Shown here: positions 9,116 through 18,845 of the stretch, in pieces
Position numbering within the stretch: the first letter of the stretch is position 1
How the letters are laid out: every line of letters starts with the position of its first letter
From: Dechloromonas sp. Dech2017
GTDB lineage: Bacteria > Pseudomonadota > Gammaproteobacteria > Burkholderiales > Rhodocyclaceae
Assembly: GCA_009469585.1 (NCBI GenBank)
Contig: SSXW01000004.1
Location: forward strand, 1 to 64,000
Length of the DNA stretch: 64,000 bases
Direction of reading: 5' to 3'
Notes under the pieces: generated by a model
Database searches by the model: none
Told to the model about the DNA's origin: nothing
The model's input: only the letters and a program-made list of their open reading frames with translations
Made by a program: the position numbers and the translations under genes

Positions 9116-10165
9116 TTAGTTATTGGGTTGCGGCCCGCATTTTGGCCAAAGCCGCGACCAGTGGTCGGCCACTTCCAGCATGCGGTTGGCGAAGCCCCAT
9201 TCGTTGTCGAACCAGACGAAGAGGTTGACCAGGTGGGTGCCGGCGGTGCGCGTCTGGCTGCCGTCGACGATGGCCGAATGGGGGTCGTGGTTGAAATCGA
9301 TCGAGGCGTGGGCCGCCTCGGAGTAGGCGATCAGCCGCTTGAGCGGCCCGCGGGCGGCATCGGCCAGCAGCAGGTTCAGGCTGTGCGCCGAGACCGGGCG
9401 GGTGGTGGCGATGGTCAGGTCGATGGCCGAGACGTTGGTGGTCGGCACGCGGATCGCCTTGGCCTGGACGCGGCCGGCCAGTTGCGGCAGCAGGCGCTCG
9501 ACGCCGCGGGCCAGGCCGGTGGACACCGGGATGATCGACTGCATGGCCGAGCGCGTGCGGCGCAGGTCGTCGTGGTGGTAGCCGTCGATCAGCGGCTGGT
9601 CGTTCATCGCCGAATGCAGCGTGCTGAGCAGCGCCTGCTCGATGCCGACCTCGCGGTCGAGCAGGGCGAGGATGGGGACGACGGCGTTGGTCGTGCACGA
9701 GGCAGCCGAGACCAGCCGCTCGGAGCCGGTCAGCGTGTGCTGGTTGATGCCGGCGACGATGGTCGCATCGACATCGTCGGCGCTGGCCCCGGGGTGCGAG
9801 AGCAAGAGGCGCGGGCAGCCGGCGTTGAGGAATTTGGCCAGATTTTCCCGTTGACCGTAGATGCCGGAGCATTCGACGACCAGGTCGATGTCGCGCCAGT
9901 CGACGGCTTCCGGCGTGCGGGCGTGGCTGACGCGGATGGGCTGGTCGTCGATGATCAGCGCCCCGTCGCCGACCTCGACCTGGCCGGGAAAGCGGCCATG
10001 CGTCGAATCGAAGCGCGTCAGGTAGGCCATGCTTTCCAGGTTGGCCGGCTCGTTGATGGCCACCACCTGCAGGCGGGGCGCGGCCGGGGATTCCAGCAGC
10101 GCCCGCAGGAAGCAACGGCCGATGCGGCCGTAACCATTGATGGCGAGGCGGTGGATCTTCTGCAA
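9116..10165 (-). CDS. epd: D-erythrose-4-phosphate dehydrogenase
   Basis: Encodes about 349 residues. The start is taken as TTG at 10165 because IHRLAINGYGRIGR (NAD-binding) begins just after it. Earlier in-frame codons belong to the preceding gene, and the next Met is inside the domain. The catalytic Cys is in SCTTN (residue 157). SHPGAS, LHSAMNDQ and DFNHDPHSAIVDG distinguish Epd from ordinary GapA. Epd oxidises erythrose 4-phosphate in pyridoxal phosphate synthesis. A GapA-like activity cannot be excluded, since a separate gap lies 0.6 kb upstream. Confidence 0.85.
   Translation of the reverse strand: MQKIHRLAINGYGRIGRCFLRALLESPAAPRLQVVAINEPANLESMAYLTRFDSTHGRFPGQVEVGDGALIIDDQPIRVSHARTPEAVDWRDIDLVVECSGIYGQRENLAKFLNAGCPRLLLSHPGASADDVDATIVAGINQHTLTGSERLVSAASCTTNAVVPILALLDREVGIEQALLSTLHSAMNDQPLIDGYHHDDLRRTRSAMQSIIPVSTGLARGVERLLPQLAGRVQAKAIRVPTTNVSAIDLTIATTRPVSAHSLNLLLADAARGPLKRLIAYSEAAHASIDFNHDPHSAIVDGSQTRTAGTHLVNLFVWFDNEWGFANRMLEVADHWSRLWPKCGPQPNN
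9832..9860 (-). repeat. dispersed motif copy 4, inside epd
   Basis: Minus-strand reading: ACGGTCAACGGGAAAATCTG then CCAAATTC. It encodes YGQRENLAKF within Epd without disrupting the frame. Confidence 0.6.
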
Positions 10166-10166
10166 C

Positions 10167-10631
10167 TTAGTAGGCGGCCTGGGTCTGCGGTTTGGGGCGT
10201 TCTTCGCCTTCCTTGGGGGCGACACCGGTTTCGATCGGGTTGTAGTGCACCTCGGCAACCTCGAAAGGCGCTTTCGGGCTGCAACTCTTGACCCGGCTCC
10301 AGCCATAGATGTTGGGCTCGGTGTAGAACACGACAACGCCCTGATCCTTGAAGTAATGCTCGGTGTAGGCGCGGTCCCGCCCGAAATAGAACGGGATGTG
10401 ATGCTTGCCGGTGCAGAAGGCGCGTTCGGCGGTCGGCTTGCCGAGAATGGCCGCCGCGTCATTGAAGCTCATGCCGGGCTTGATCCGGGCGAACGGATGG
10501 TCGGCCGGCGGGTTGCCGGTGACGACGGCGGCTTCGCCATCGGCCGGCTTCGCCTCGTCGGTGGCCAGAACCGGCAGGGCCAGGGAAAGACAAAGGGCTG
10601 CAACGGTGATGCGGGTGAAACGAAAGTTCAT
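10167..10631 (-). CDS. small secreted protein with BamE-like segment
   Basis: Encodes 154 residues with a signal peptide (MNFRFTRITVAALCLSLALPVLA). FARIKPGMSFNDAAAILGKP resembles the start of a BamE/SmpA (OmlA) domain. The later IPFYFGRDRAYTEHYFKDQG closely matches IPFYFGSDSHRYEAVYAGQG in the lipoprotein at 13896-14591, so the two are paralogues. Its stop abuts the epd start, suggesting one transcript. Function unknown. Confidence 0.75.
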   Translation of the reverse strand: MNFRFTRITVAALCLSLALPVLATDEAKPADGEAAVVTGNPPADHPFARIKPGMSFNDAAAILGKPTAERAFCTGKHHIPFYFGRDRAYTEHYFKDQGVVVFYTEPNIYGWSRVKSCSPKAPFEVAEVHYNPIETGVAPKEGEERPKPQTQAAY

Positions 10632-10677
10632 CTGGATCTCCTGAGGGGCAGTGATTGGCTTCGACTCGCTCCGGCCT

Positions 10678-10708
10678 GAAACAACTCGCCCCGCATTGGC
10701 GGGGCGAG
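10678..10708 (-). terminator. probable terminator after gap
   Basis: A perfect 10-bp stem CTCGCCCCGC / GCGGGGCGAG (10685-10708) has a 4-base loop. On the minus strand it is followed by TTGTTTC. It is located 20 bases past the gap stop. Confidence 0.75.
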
Positions 10709-10727
10709 GGGTGCAGCTTGTTATCGA

Positions 10728-11756
10728 TTACTTGGCGGCCATCCAGGCGCGGGCAGCGTCGAGCATGCGGCAGGAGTAGCCCCACTCGTTGTCGTACCAG
10801 GCCAGCACCTTGACCAGCGTCGAGCCGTCGGCGGCCTTCAGCACGCGGGTCTGGGTGGCGTCGAAGGTCGAGGAGACGGTGGTGTGGTTGAAGTCGGAAG
10901 AGACCAGCGGCTCGGTGTTGACGTCCATGATGCCTTTCAGCGGGCCGTTGGCCGCGGCGGTCATCAGGGCGTTGATTTCGTCCTTGGTCGTTTCGCGTTC
11001 GGCGGTGAAGGTCAGGTCGACCAGCGAAACGTTGATGGTCGGCACGCGCAGCGCAAAGCCGTCGAACTTGCCGACCAGTTGCGGCAGCACCAGGCCGACG
11101 GCCTTGGCGGCGCCGGTCTTGGTCGGGATGATGTTGGCGGCCGCGGCGCGGGCACGGCGCAGGTCCTTGTGGCGGACATCGACGGTCACCTGGTCGTTGG
11201 TGTAGGCGTGGACGGTGGTCATCAGGCCGGACTTGATGCCGACGCTGTCGGACAGGATCTTGGCCACCGGGGCCAGGCAGTTGGTGGTGCACGAGGCGTT
11301 GGAGACGACGGTCATGCCGGCCTTCAGGGCTTCCTCGTTGACACCCATGACGATGGTCGTGTCGACGTCGTCGCCACCCGGCGCGGAGATCAGCACGCGC
11401 TTGGCGCCTTGCTCGAGCAGGGCCTGGGCCTTGGCCTTGGAGGTGTAGGCGCCGGTGCATTCGAGCAGGACGTCGACGCCGTGGTCGGCCCAGTTGATGT
11501 CCTTGGGATTCTTGGTCGAGTAGAAGGCGATTTTCTTGCCGTCGATGATGATGCAGTTTTCACCTTCGGCTTCGACCGGCGTGCGGAAACGGCCGTGGGT
11601 GGTGTCGTACTTCAACAGGTGGGCGTTGGTCGCCAGGTCGCCGGAGGCGTTGATGGCGACGACGTCGAATTCGTTCTGCAGACCCTGTTCGTAGATGGCG
11701 CGCAGCGTGCAGCGACCGATACGACCGAAACCGTTGATTGCAACCTTGATAGCCAT
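10728..11756 (-). CDS. gap: glyceraldehyde-3-phosphate dehydrogenase, type I
   Basis: Encodes 342 residues. An NAD-binding Rossmann segment ([10 protein letters not shown]) is followed by catalytic Cys156 in [28 protein letters not shown] and the C-terminal [12 protein letters not shown]. It oxidises glyceraldehyde 3-phosphate to 1,3-bisphosphoglycerate. It lies 23 bases after tkt, with the hairpin at 10685-10708 after its stop, so tkt-gap form a unit. Confidence 0.96.
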   Translation of the reverse strand: MAIKVAINGFGRIGRCTLRAIYEQGLQNEFDVVAINASGDLATNAHLLKYDTTHGRFRTPVEAEGENCIIIDGKKIAFYSTKNPKDINWADHGVDVLLECTGAYTSKAKAQALLEQGAKRVLISAPGGDDVDTTIVMGVNEEALKAGMTVVSNASCTTNCLAPVAKILSDSVGIKSGLMTTVHAYTNDQVTVDVRHKDLRRARAAAANIIPTKTGAAKAVGLVLPQLVGKFDGFALRVPTINVSLVDLTFTAERETTKDEINALMTAAANGPLKGIMDVNTEPLVSSDFNHTTVSSTFDATQTRVLKAADGSTLVKVLAWYDNEWGYSCRMLDAARAWMAAK

Positions 11757-11779
11757 GAATCTAACTCCTCTCTAAAAAA

Positions 11780-13786
11780 TCAGGACAACAGCGCCTTGGC
11801 CGTCTTGACGACGTTGGCGACGGTGAAACCGAACAATTCGAACAGCTGGCCGGCCGGTGCCGATTCGCCGAAGCGGTCGATGCCGACCACGGCGCCATGC
11901 AGGCCGACGTACTTGCGCCAGAAATCCGGGTGGGCCGCCTCGATGGCGAGGCGCTTCTTGCAGCCGCCGAGCACGGAAGCTTTATAGTCGTCGGACTGGC
12001 GGTCGAAGACGCTGGTGCACGGCATGGAGACGACGCGCGTGGCGATGCCTTCGCCGGCCAGCGCGGCCTGGGCGTCGAGCGCCAGCTTGATCTCGGAGCC
12101 GGTGGCGATGAAGGTGATCTGGGCTTCGCCAGCGCAGTCGGAGAGCACGTAGCCGCCGCGGGCGATGTCGGCATCGGCGACCTTCTGGGTGACGGTCGGC
12201 AGGTTCTGGCGCGACAGGGCCAGCAAACTTGGGCCGTTTTTCCGGTCGACCGCAGCGGTCCATGCGACGGCCGTCTCGGTGGCGTCGGCCGGGCGCCAGA
12301 CGTCGAGGTTGGGGATGATGCGCAGGCTGGGGATGTGCTCGACCGGCTGGTGGGTCGGGCCGTCCTCGCCGAGGCCGATCGAATCATGGGTGTAGACCAT
12401 GATCTGGCGCTGCTGCATCAGCGCCGCCATGCGGATGGCGTTGCGGGCGTAGTCGGAGAAGACCAGGAAGGTCGCCGTGTAGGGCAAGAGGCCACCGTGC
12501 AGCGCGATGCCGTTGGCGATGGCGGTCATGCCGAACTCGCGCACGCCGTAGTAGCAGTAGTTGCCGCCCTCGCTGCGGGTGACGCCCTTGCTGCCCTTGA
12601 CGAAGGTCAGGTTGGAACCGGCCAGGTCGGCCGAGCCGCCGAAGATTTCCGGCAGGGCCGGGACCAGCGCGGCGAGCGCGTTCTGCGACGCCTTGCGGGA
12701 GGCGATGTTCTCGGCCTTGTCGCGGCACGACTGGATGTAGGCGGCCTTGGTCGCTTCCCAGTCGGCGGGCAGTTCGCCCTTGATGACGCGGCGCTCGAAT
12801 TCGGCGGCTTCGGCCGGGTAGGCGGCACGGTAGGCGGCGAAGCGGTTGTTCCAGTTTTCCTGGAAGATGGCGCCGCGCGGCTTGCCGTTCCAGGCGGCGT
12901 AGACGTCGTCGGGGATTTCGAAGGGGCCGTGCGGCCAGCCGATGTATTCGCGGGCGGCGGCGATTTCGTCCTTGCCGAGCGGTGCGCCGTGGCAGTCGTG
13001 CGAGCCCTGCTTGTTGGGAGCGCCGGCGCCGATCGTCGTCTTGCAGCAGATCAGGCTGGGCTTGTCGGTGACCGACTTGGCTTCGAGCAGCGCCTTCTCG
13101 ATGGCGTCCGGGTTGTGGCCGTTGACGTCGGCGATGACATGCCAGCCGTAGGATTCGAAGCGGCCCGGCGTGTGGTCGGTGAACCAGCCCTCGACGTGAC
13201 CGTCGATGGAAATGCGGTTGTCGTCCCAGAAAGCGATCAGCTTGCCCAGGCCGAGCGTGCCGGCCAGCGAGCAGGCCTCGTGGGAGACGCCTTCCATCAG
13301 GCAGCCGTCACCCAGGAAGACGTAGGTGTGGTGATTGACGATCTCGTGGCCGGGGCGGTTGAACTCGGCGGCCAGCACCTTCTCGGCCAGCGCGAAGCCG
13401 ACGGCGTTGGTGATGCCCTGGCCGAGCGGGCCGGTCGTCGTCTCGACACCGACGGTGATGCCGTATTCCGGGTGGCCGGCCGTCTTCGAGTGCAGCTGGC
13501 GGAAATTCTTCAGGTCGTCGATCGACAGGTCGTAGCCGGTCAGGTGGAGCAGGGCGTAGACCAGCATCGAGCCGTGGCCGTTGGACAGCACGAAACGGTC
13601 GCGGTCCGGCCACTGCGGGTTGGCCGGGTTGTGGCGCAAATGGCGGCGCCACAGCACCTCGGCGATTTCCGCCATACCCATCGGGGCGCCCGGGTGGCCC
13701 GAATTGGCCTGTTGGACGGCATCCATGGCGAGGGCGCGGATGGCGCCGGTCAGAGGAGAAAACTTGGGGAGTGTGCTGACGCTCAT
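11780..13786 (-). CDS. tkt: transketolase
   Basis: Encodes 668 residues, normal length. It is a thiamine-diphosphate enzyme moving two-carbon units in the pentose phosphate and Calvin routes. Visible features are [10 protein letters not shown] near the N-terminus, the ThDP motif [13 protein letters not shown]...WDDN, and the middle-domain pyrimidine segment [14 protein letters not shown]. The dispersed motif encodes AAVDRKNGP inside it. First gene of the tkt-gap unit. Confidence 0.95.
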   Translation of the reverse strand: MSVSTLPKFSPLTGAIRALAMDAVQQANSGHPGAPMGMAEIAEVLWRRHLRHNPANPQWPDRDRFVLSNGHGSMLVYALLHLTGYDLSIDDLKNFRQLHSKTAGHPEYGITVGVETTTGPLGQGITNAVGFALAEKVLAAEFNRPGHEIVNHHTYVFLGDGCLMEGVSHEACSLAGTLGLGKLIAFWDDNRISIDGHVEGWFTDHTPGRFESYGWHVIADVNGHNPDAIEKALLEAKSVTDKPSLICCKTTIGAGAPNKQGSHDCHGAPLGKDEIAAAREYIGWPHGPFEIPDDVYAAWNGKPRGAIFQENWNNRFAAYRAAYPAEAAEFERRVIKGELPADWEATKAAYIQSCRDKAENIASRKASQNALAALVPALPEIFGGSADLAGSNLTFVKGSKGVTRSEGGNYCYYGVREFGMTAIANGIALHGGLLPYTATFLVFSDYARNAIRMAALMQQRQIMVYTHDSIGLGEDGPTHQPVEHIPSLRIIPNLDVWRPADATETAVAWTAAVDRKNGPSLLALSRQNLPTVTQKVADADIARGGYVLSDCAGEAQITFIATGSEIKLALDAQAALAGEGIATRVVSMPCTSVFDRQSDDYKASVLGGCKKRLAIEAAHPDFWRKYVGLHGAVVGIDRFGESAPAGQLFELFGFTVANVVKTAKALLS
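12231..12257 (-). repeat. dispersed motif copy 5, inside tkt
   Basis: Minus-strand reading: GCTGCGGTCGACCGGAAAAA then CGGCCC. This is a near-consensus core, in frame in a conserved part of transketolase. Confidence 0.75.
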
Positions 13787-13861
13787 GTCCGGAAATCCAG
13801 CCTGCGAAAAAGGGTAAATTATCCGGGAAAACCCTCTTTTTGGGTAGGGCGGCGGGGCAAT

Positions 13862-13886
13862 AAGGCAGGCTTTTCAGGCCTGCCTT
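13862..13886. other. hairpin between tkt and lipoprotein gene
   Basis: A perfect 9-bp stem AAGGCAGGC / GCCTGCCTT has a 7-base loop, just past the stop of the lipoprotein gene. No T-run follows on the minus strand, so it is a weak terminator at best. Confidence 0.5.
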
Positions 13887-13895
13887 CGATCAGAC

Positions 13896-14591
13896 TTACT
13901 GAATCTTGGGATCAAAATTAATCATCATCAGCACGCCCTGGCCGCCGCCCCAGCTGCCGCCGGTGTAGGCGACGCTGCCCTGGCCGGCATAGACCGCCTC
14001 GTAGCGATGGCTGTCGCTGCCAAAATAGAACGGAATCCAGGCCTTGGCCGTGACGTAGGCGCGGATGTTCTGGGTGACGCCGAGGATGCGTTCGACTTCC
14101 GATTGATGCATGCCGATCTGCAGTTTGGCCCACTTGCTGCCCGGCGGGATGCTGCCGTAAACCTCGCCGTCGAAGGTGCCATCGCGGGATTTGACGGCGC
14201 ACGGGTTGCAGGCGGCGCCGGCCTTCGCCTGGCCGGCCGCCGCTGCGGCGGGGGCGGCCGCTGCGGTCGGGGCCGGCGCGGCTGCGGCATTGGCTGGCGC
14301 CGGGGCTTCAGCCTTGGCTTTGGCCGGTTCGCAGTCGGTGGTCGGGGTCGGTTTGGCGGGTTTGGCCGTCTTGGTGGTCTTGGTCTTGGCGCTGGTCTTT
14401 TTCTTGGCCGGCGCTTCCGGCGGGCATTCCGGCTTGGCCGGGGTGGCCGGCGCCGGCGCTTCGGCCACCGCGGCTGTGGCGGCAGGGGCCGGGGCAGCTT
14501 CCTGCGGCTTGCTTTCGTTGCTCTTGCAGCCGCTGAAAATCAGGCCGGTGGACAGCAGCAGGGCGAGGGGCAGTTTGTGCATCGGGGTCAT
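13896..14591 (-). CDS. Ala/Pro/Lys-rich lipoprotein, paralogue of the protein at 10167-10631
   Basis: Encodes 231 residues, or 228 from the second Met (MHKLPLALLLSTGLIFSGC). A lipobox FSGC is at the end of the signal peptide. Residues 25-140 are low-complexity A, P, K and E, probably spanning the periplasm. The C-terminal domain (about 150-231) has LQIGMHQSEVERILGV, like a BamE-type start, and IPFYFGSDSHRYEAVYAGQG, shared with the smaller paralogue. An envelope role is likely; function unknown. Confidence 0.75.
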   Translation of the reverse strand: MTPMHKLPLALLLSTGLIFSGCKSNESKPQEAAPAPAATAAVAEAPAPATPAKPECPPEAPAKKKTSAKTKTTKTAKPAKPTPTTDCEPAKAKAEAPAPANAAAAPAPTAAAAPAAAAAGQAKAGAACNPCAVKSRDGTFDGEVYGSIPPGSKWAKLQIGMHQSEVERILGVTQNIRAYVTAKAWIPFYFGSDSHRYEAVYAGQGSVAYTGGSWGGGQGVLMMINFDPKIQ

Positions 14592-14625
14592 CTCGTCAAT
14601 ATGTCGTGGGGATGAATTCTACCGG

Positions 14626-15639
14626 TCAGGCCCGGTGGTAGGCGGCGATTCGCTCGACTTCGCTTTTCGACCCGAGAATGACCGCAACGCGCTGGTGCAA
14701 ATGCGTCGGCTCGATGTCAAGAATCCGCTGGCGGCCGGTGCTGGCCGCGCCGCCGGCCTGCTCGACCAGCATGGCCATCGGGTTGGCTTCGTACATCAGG
14801 CGCAGCTTGCCGCCCTTGTCCTTCATTTTGGCGTCGACCGGATAGAGGAAGATGCCACCGCGCGTCATGATGCGGTGCACGTCGGCCACCATCGAGCCCA
14901 CCCAGCGCATGTTGTAATCCTTGCCGAGCGGGCCGTCACGGCCCGCCTGCATCTCCGCCACGTAGCGCTGGACGGGCGCTTCCCAGTGGCGCTGGTTGGC
15001 CATGTTGATGGCGAATTCCTTGGTCTCGGCGGGAATCTGCAGGCCTTCCTGGGTCAGCACGAATTGCCCCTGCTCGCGGTCCAGCGTAAAGGCGACGACG
15101 CCGTCGCCGACGGTCAGGACGAGCACGGTGGTCGGGCCATAGACCGCGTAGCCGGCCGCCACCTGTTGCGTGCCGGCTTGCAGGAAGGCCTTTTCGGCCG
15201 CTTCCGGGGTGGACAGGTCGGCGCCTTCCGGGCATTTGAGCACCGAGAAGATGGTGCCGATCGACACGTTGACGTCGATGTTGGACGAGCCGTCGAGCGG
15301 GTCGAAGGTGAGCAGGTATTCGCCCTTGGGGAAACGGTGGGGAACCAGGTGCGGCAGGTCCATTTCCTCGGAGGCCATGGCGGCGAGATGGCCGCCCCAT
15401 TCGTTGGCGTCGAGCAGGATGTCGTTGGACAGCACGTCGAGCTTCTTCTGCGCTTCGCCCTGCACGTTGTCGCTGCCGGCTTCGCCCAGCGCCTCGCCCA
15501 GGCCGCCCTTGCCGACGGCGACCGAAATGGCCAGGCAGGCGCGCGAGACGATTTCGATCAGGAATTTCAGGTCGCCGGTGATGGCGCCCTTGTTGCGTTG
15601 CTCTTCCGTCAGATAGCGAGCCAGCGTGCGCTGTGCCAT
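14626..15639 (-). CDS. fbp: fructose-1,6-bisphosphatase, class I
   Basis: Encodes 337 residues. It hydrolyses fructose 1,6-bisphosphate to fructose 6-phosphate in gluconeogenesis. The metal-binding [13 protein letters not shown] is clear, and [10 protein letters not shown] and [11 protein letters not shown] are typical class I segments. It lies 33 bases downstream of the GGDEF/EAL gene. It continues the minus-strand sugar-phosphate set (fba, fbp, tkt), which could serve gluconeogenesis or a Calvin cycle. No Rubisco or phosphoribulokinase gene is in the window. Confidence 0.95.
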   Translation of the reverse strand: MAQRTLARYLTEEQRNKGAITGDLKFLIEIVSRACLAISVAVGKGGLGEALGEAGSDNVQGEAQKKLDVLSNDILLDANEWGGHLAAMASEEMDLPHLVPHRFPKGEYLLTFDPLDGSSNIDVNVSIGTIFSVLKCPEGADLSTPEAAEKAFLQAGTQQVAAGYAVYGPTTVLVLTVGDGVVAFTLDREQGQFVLTQEGLQIPAETKEFAINMANQRHWEAPVQRYVAEMQAGRDGPLGKDYNMRWVGSMVADVHRIMTRGGIFLYPVDAKMKDKGGKLRLMYEANPMAMLVEQAGGAASTGRQRILDIEPTHLHQRVAVILGSKSEVERIAAYHRA

Positions 15640-15672
15640 GGAGACTCCTGCGGTAATGACAAAGGCGAGATT

Positions 15673-18156
15673 TTACTCTGCCGGGCAGCAGGCGTGCAGG
15701 AAGCTGAAGGCGGCAGCGGGATTGAGCGGTTTGCTGAGCAGGAAGCCCTGAACTTCGTCGCAGCCGTTGGCGCGGAGCAGGTCGAGCTGGTCCTCGGTTT
15801 CGACGCCTTCGGCGATGACCCGCAAGCCGAGCGAATGGGCCAGCGCAATGGTGCCGAAGGCGATGGCCCGGTCGTTGAGGTCGTGTTCGATGTCGGCGAC
15901 GAAGGAGCGGTCGATCTTCAGGTGGTCGATCGGGAACAGCTTCAGGTAGGCGAGCGACGAATAGCCGGTGCCGAAGTCGTCGATGGCCAGCGTGACGCCC
16001 ATGCGACCCAGTCTTTCCAGGATCAGGGTGGCTTCCTTGGGGTTTTCCATCACCGAGCTTTCGGTGATTTCCAGTTCGAGCAACTCGGGCGGCAGTTCCG
16101 AGGTGGCCAGCGCATTGGCCACGGTTTCGCAGAAATCGCTGCGGCGCAACTGGCGGGCCGAGACGTTGACGGCGATGCGCATCGGGCGTAGCCCGGCCTT
16201 GATCCAGCCGACCATTTCCCGGCAGGCATTGAGCAGTACCCACTCGCCGATATCGACGATGATGCCGGTCTCTTCGGCGACCGGGATGAAGCGGGCCGGC
16301 GAGATCAGGCCCTCGGTCGGGTGGTGCCAGCGGACCAGGGCCTCGACGCCGGTAGGTTCCTTGTCGCCGGCCCTGAACTGGGGCTGGAAGCAGAGGGCCA
16401 GTTCGTTGCGGGTGATGGCGTGGCGCAACTTGTGTTCGATGTGCAGGCGCTCGGCCGTCGCCCGGTTCATCTCGGCGGCAAAGAACTGGTAGTTGTTGCG
16501 ACCGGCTGATTTGGCGTGATACATCGCCGTGTCGGCGTTTTTCAGGATGGTGTCGCCATCCGGGCCGTCGTCGGGAAAGAGGCTGATGCCGATCGACGGG
16601 CTGGTGTGCAGTTCGTGGCCACTGGCCTCGATGGGGTCAGCCAGCGCGGCGATGATCTTGCTGGCGACCACGGTGGCATCGGCCGGGGTGCTCAGCCCGG
16701 GCAGGACGACGACGAACTCGTCGCCGCCCAGGCGGGCGACGAAATCGGATTCGCGGATGACGCGGGAGATGCGGCAGGCCACTTCGCGCAGCATGTCGTC
16801 GCCGACCTGGTGGCCCAACGTGTCGTTGATGACCTTGAAATGATCGAGGTCAATGAACATCATCGCCACTTTCCAGTGGTAGCGGCGGGCGTCGGGCAGC
16901 ACCTGGGCCAGGCGCATGAGCAGGGCCAGCCGGTTGGGCAAGCCGGTCAGCGCGTCGTGCTGGGCGATGTGGGCCATCCGTTGCTCGGCCTGCCGGCGCT
17001 CGGTTATGTCGGCCAGGATCCACACGTAATGGGCCGGCAGGCCGCTTTGCGGGTCGTCGACCCGGTTGACCCGGACTTCGGCCGGGAAGGTATTGCCGCC
17101 CTTTTGGGTGACTTCCAGTTCGCCGCGCCAGGCGCCCCGTGTCTCCAGTTGTTCCCGGAAGCCGTCCATGGCCTCGCCGGCCTCCAGGTTGACCAAACCG
17201 AAGGTCGTCTGGCCAAGGAGCTCGAAGGGCTCGTAACCGGTCATGCCGGTGGTGGCCGGGTTGATGGTCAGGATGCGTTGGGCGTCGTCGGTGAAGATGA
17301 TGCCGGCCGGCGTATGGCTGTACACCTTCTGGGCCAACTGTTCGCGTTCGGCGCTGGCCCGTCGCTCGCTGATGTCGGTATACACCGTCACGAAGCCGCC
17401 GTCGGCCAGCGGAACGCCGCGGATCTCCAGGGTCTGACCATTCGGCCGGGTGCGCTCGAAATGATGGGCGACCGGGTGGCGGGCGCGCTCGAGCAGGGCC
17501 TGGACGATCTGCTCGGGTTCGCCCTTGCCGTATTCGCCGCGGGCGGCGTTGAAGCGGAACAGGGTTTCCATGGTGACGCCCGGCTTGATCAGGTCGACCG
17601 GCATGTCGAGCAGGCGGGGGAATTCCGAATTGGCGAGGAGCAGCGAGCCACCAGCGTCGAACAGACTGACCGCGCTGGGGATGTTCTCGATCAGCGTGTG
17701 CAACTGGTCGTGCTGCGAGTGCAGGGCCGTTTCAGCCGACTTGCGCTCGGTGATGTCGGTGTAGGTGGTGATGAAACCGACCAGTTCCTGGCCCATGAAC
17801 AATGGTTCGCCCTGGACGAGATGGGTGTGTCCGTTGGGGCGCGTGCGCTCGAAACGATGCGCTTCGAATTTCTGGGCCAGCGTGGTGATCCGTTCGACAT
17901 GCAGTTCAGGGTCGCCCGGGCCATACTCGCCGCGGCAGGCCGGTATACGGATCAGCTCCGAGAAATGGACGCCTTCCCACACGGCCTCGGGAGGCAGGTT
18001 GAGAACCCTGATGAAACCCTCGTTCCAGACGCGTAGCCGGAGTTTTTCATCGAACACGCTGATGCCCTGCGGCATGCTCGAAACGACCGCCTGCAGATAG
18101 GCAAGCTGGCGTCCGAGGTCGAGGCTGGTGGAGGGGGGCGTTTCCGGCGTGTTCAA
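15673..18156 (-). CDS. PAS-PAS-PAS-GGDEF-EAL cyclic-di-GMP protein
   Basis: Encodes 827 residues with no membrane segment. There are two PAS-7-type repeats (about 15-130 and 140-265, each with HxFERTRPNG), a third PAS with a PAC end (about 270-395), then GGDEF (intact RLGGDEFVVV), then EAL (intact VEALVRWHH, with NVSARQL, LEITES and DDFGTGYSSL). Both enzymatic motifs are complete, so it could make and degrade c-di-GMP. The PAS domains probably sense redox or ligands. Target unknown. Confidence 0.92.
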   Translation of the reverse strand: MNTPETPPSTSLDLGRQLAYLQAVVSSMPQGISVFDEKLRLRVWNEGFIRVLNLPPEAVWEGVHFSELIRIPACRGEYGPGDPELHVERITTLAQKFEAHRFERTRPNGHTHLVQGEPLFMGQELVGFITTYTDITERKSAETALHSQHDQLHTLIENIPSAVSLFDAGGSLLLANSEFPRLLDMPVDLIKPGVTMETLFRFNAARGEYGKGEPEQIVQALLERARHPVAHHFERTRPNGQTLEIRGVPLADGGFVTVYTDISERRASAEREQLAQKVYSHTPAGIIFTDDAQRILTINPATTGMTGYEPFELLGQTTFGLVNLEAGEAMDGFREQLETRGAWRGELEVTQKGGNTFPAEVRVNRVDDPQSGLPAHYVWILADITERRQAEQRMAHIAQHDALTGLPNRLALLMRLAQVLPDARRYHWKVAMMFIDLDHFKVINDTLGHQVGDDMLREVACRISRVIRESDFVARLGGDEFVVVLPGLSTPADATVVASKIIAALADPIEASGHELHTSPSIGISLFPDDGPDGDTILKNADTAMYHAKSAGRNNYQFFAAEMNRATAERLHIEHKLRHAITRNELALCFQPQFRAGDKEPTGVEALVRWHHPTEGLISPARFIPVAEETGIIVDIGEWVLLNACREMVGWIKAGLRPMRIAVNVSARQLRRSDFCETVANALATSELPPELLELEITESSVMENPKEATLILERLGRMGVTLAIDDFGTGYSSLAYLKLFPIDHLKIDRSFVADIEHDLNDRAIAFGTIALAHSLGLRVIAEGVETEDQLDLLRANGCDEVQGFLLSKPLNPAAAFSFLHACCPAE

Positions 18157-18249
18157 GGGTGTGCTGGCATTTTTCGCAAAATTCGATGATAGCCCAGCTT
18201 TTTGTTGGCTGCTATTGCTTGGTGAGATATTGATATTTTTATGTTTTCG

Positions 18250-18804
18250 CTATTCGCGCCATTTGATCGAGCAGCCGATAGAGGCGATCTGTTCCTCGGG
18301 GCCGCGGCCGCTGGCGGCAATGCCGCGCATGGCCTCGAAAAGTTCGCGGCGAACGCCCGGATCGGCCGCCTGGCGCCCCGAGGCATCGAGGCGGCCGCGA
18401 TACTGCAGCTGGAGTTCGCCGTTGTAACCGAAGAAATCGGGTGTGCACACGGCGCCGTAGGCCCGGGCCACGGCCTGCGTTTCGTCGAAAAGGTAGGGGA
18501 AGGGGAAGGCCAGCTGTTCGGCCCAGCGCTGCATGGCGGCCGGCGAGTCTTCCGGGTAGGCGGCGACATCGTTGCTCATGACGGCGACACAGCCGATGCC
18601 GAGACTGGCCAGTTCGCGGCAGTCGCGGATCAGGCGGTCGATGATGGCCTGGACGTAGGGGCAGTGGTTGCAGATGAACATAACGAGCAGCCCGTTCGGG
18701 CCGCGGCAGCTGGCCAGCGTGCGGCGCTTGCCGTCGACACCGGGCAGGTCGAAGTCGACGGCGGCCTGGCCGAAGTCGCAGACGGGTGGGTTCAGGGCAA
18801 CCAT
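18250..18804 (-). CDS. thioredoxin-fold peroxiredoxin-like protein
   Basis: Encodes 184 residues from MVALNPPVCDFG. Upstream in-frame codons overlap the divergent rsmE region and are dropped. It is AhpC/TSA-like, with FDLPGVDGKRRTLASC and the NHCPYVQAI motif of the PRX-like1 subgroup. Cys in HCPYV is the likely reactive residue. It is cytoplasmic. Divergent from rsmE with a 41-base shared upstream region. Confidence 0.85.
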   Translation of the reverse strand: MVALNPPVCDFGQAAVDFDLPGVDGKRRTLASCRGPNGLLVMFICNHCPYVQAIIDRLIRDCRELASLGIGCVAVMSNDVAAYPEDSPAAMQRWAEQLAFPFPYLFDETQAVARAYGAVCTPDFFGYNGELQLQYRGRLDASGRQAADPGVRRELFEAMRGIAASGRGPEEQIASIGCSIKWRE

Positions 18805-18845
18805 GGATCTCCCTTCCGGTAGGCATTTCGCCCATAATAGCACCG

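Noticed and set aside
10166..10462. N-terminal extension of epd
   Set aside because: The extension is antisense-like low-complexity sequence overlapping the adjacent gene; the Rossmann domain starts right after the TTG at 10165.
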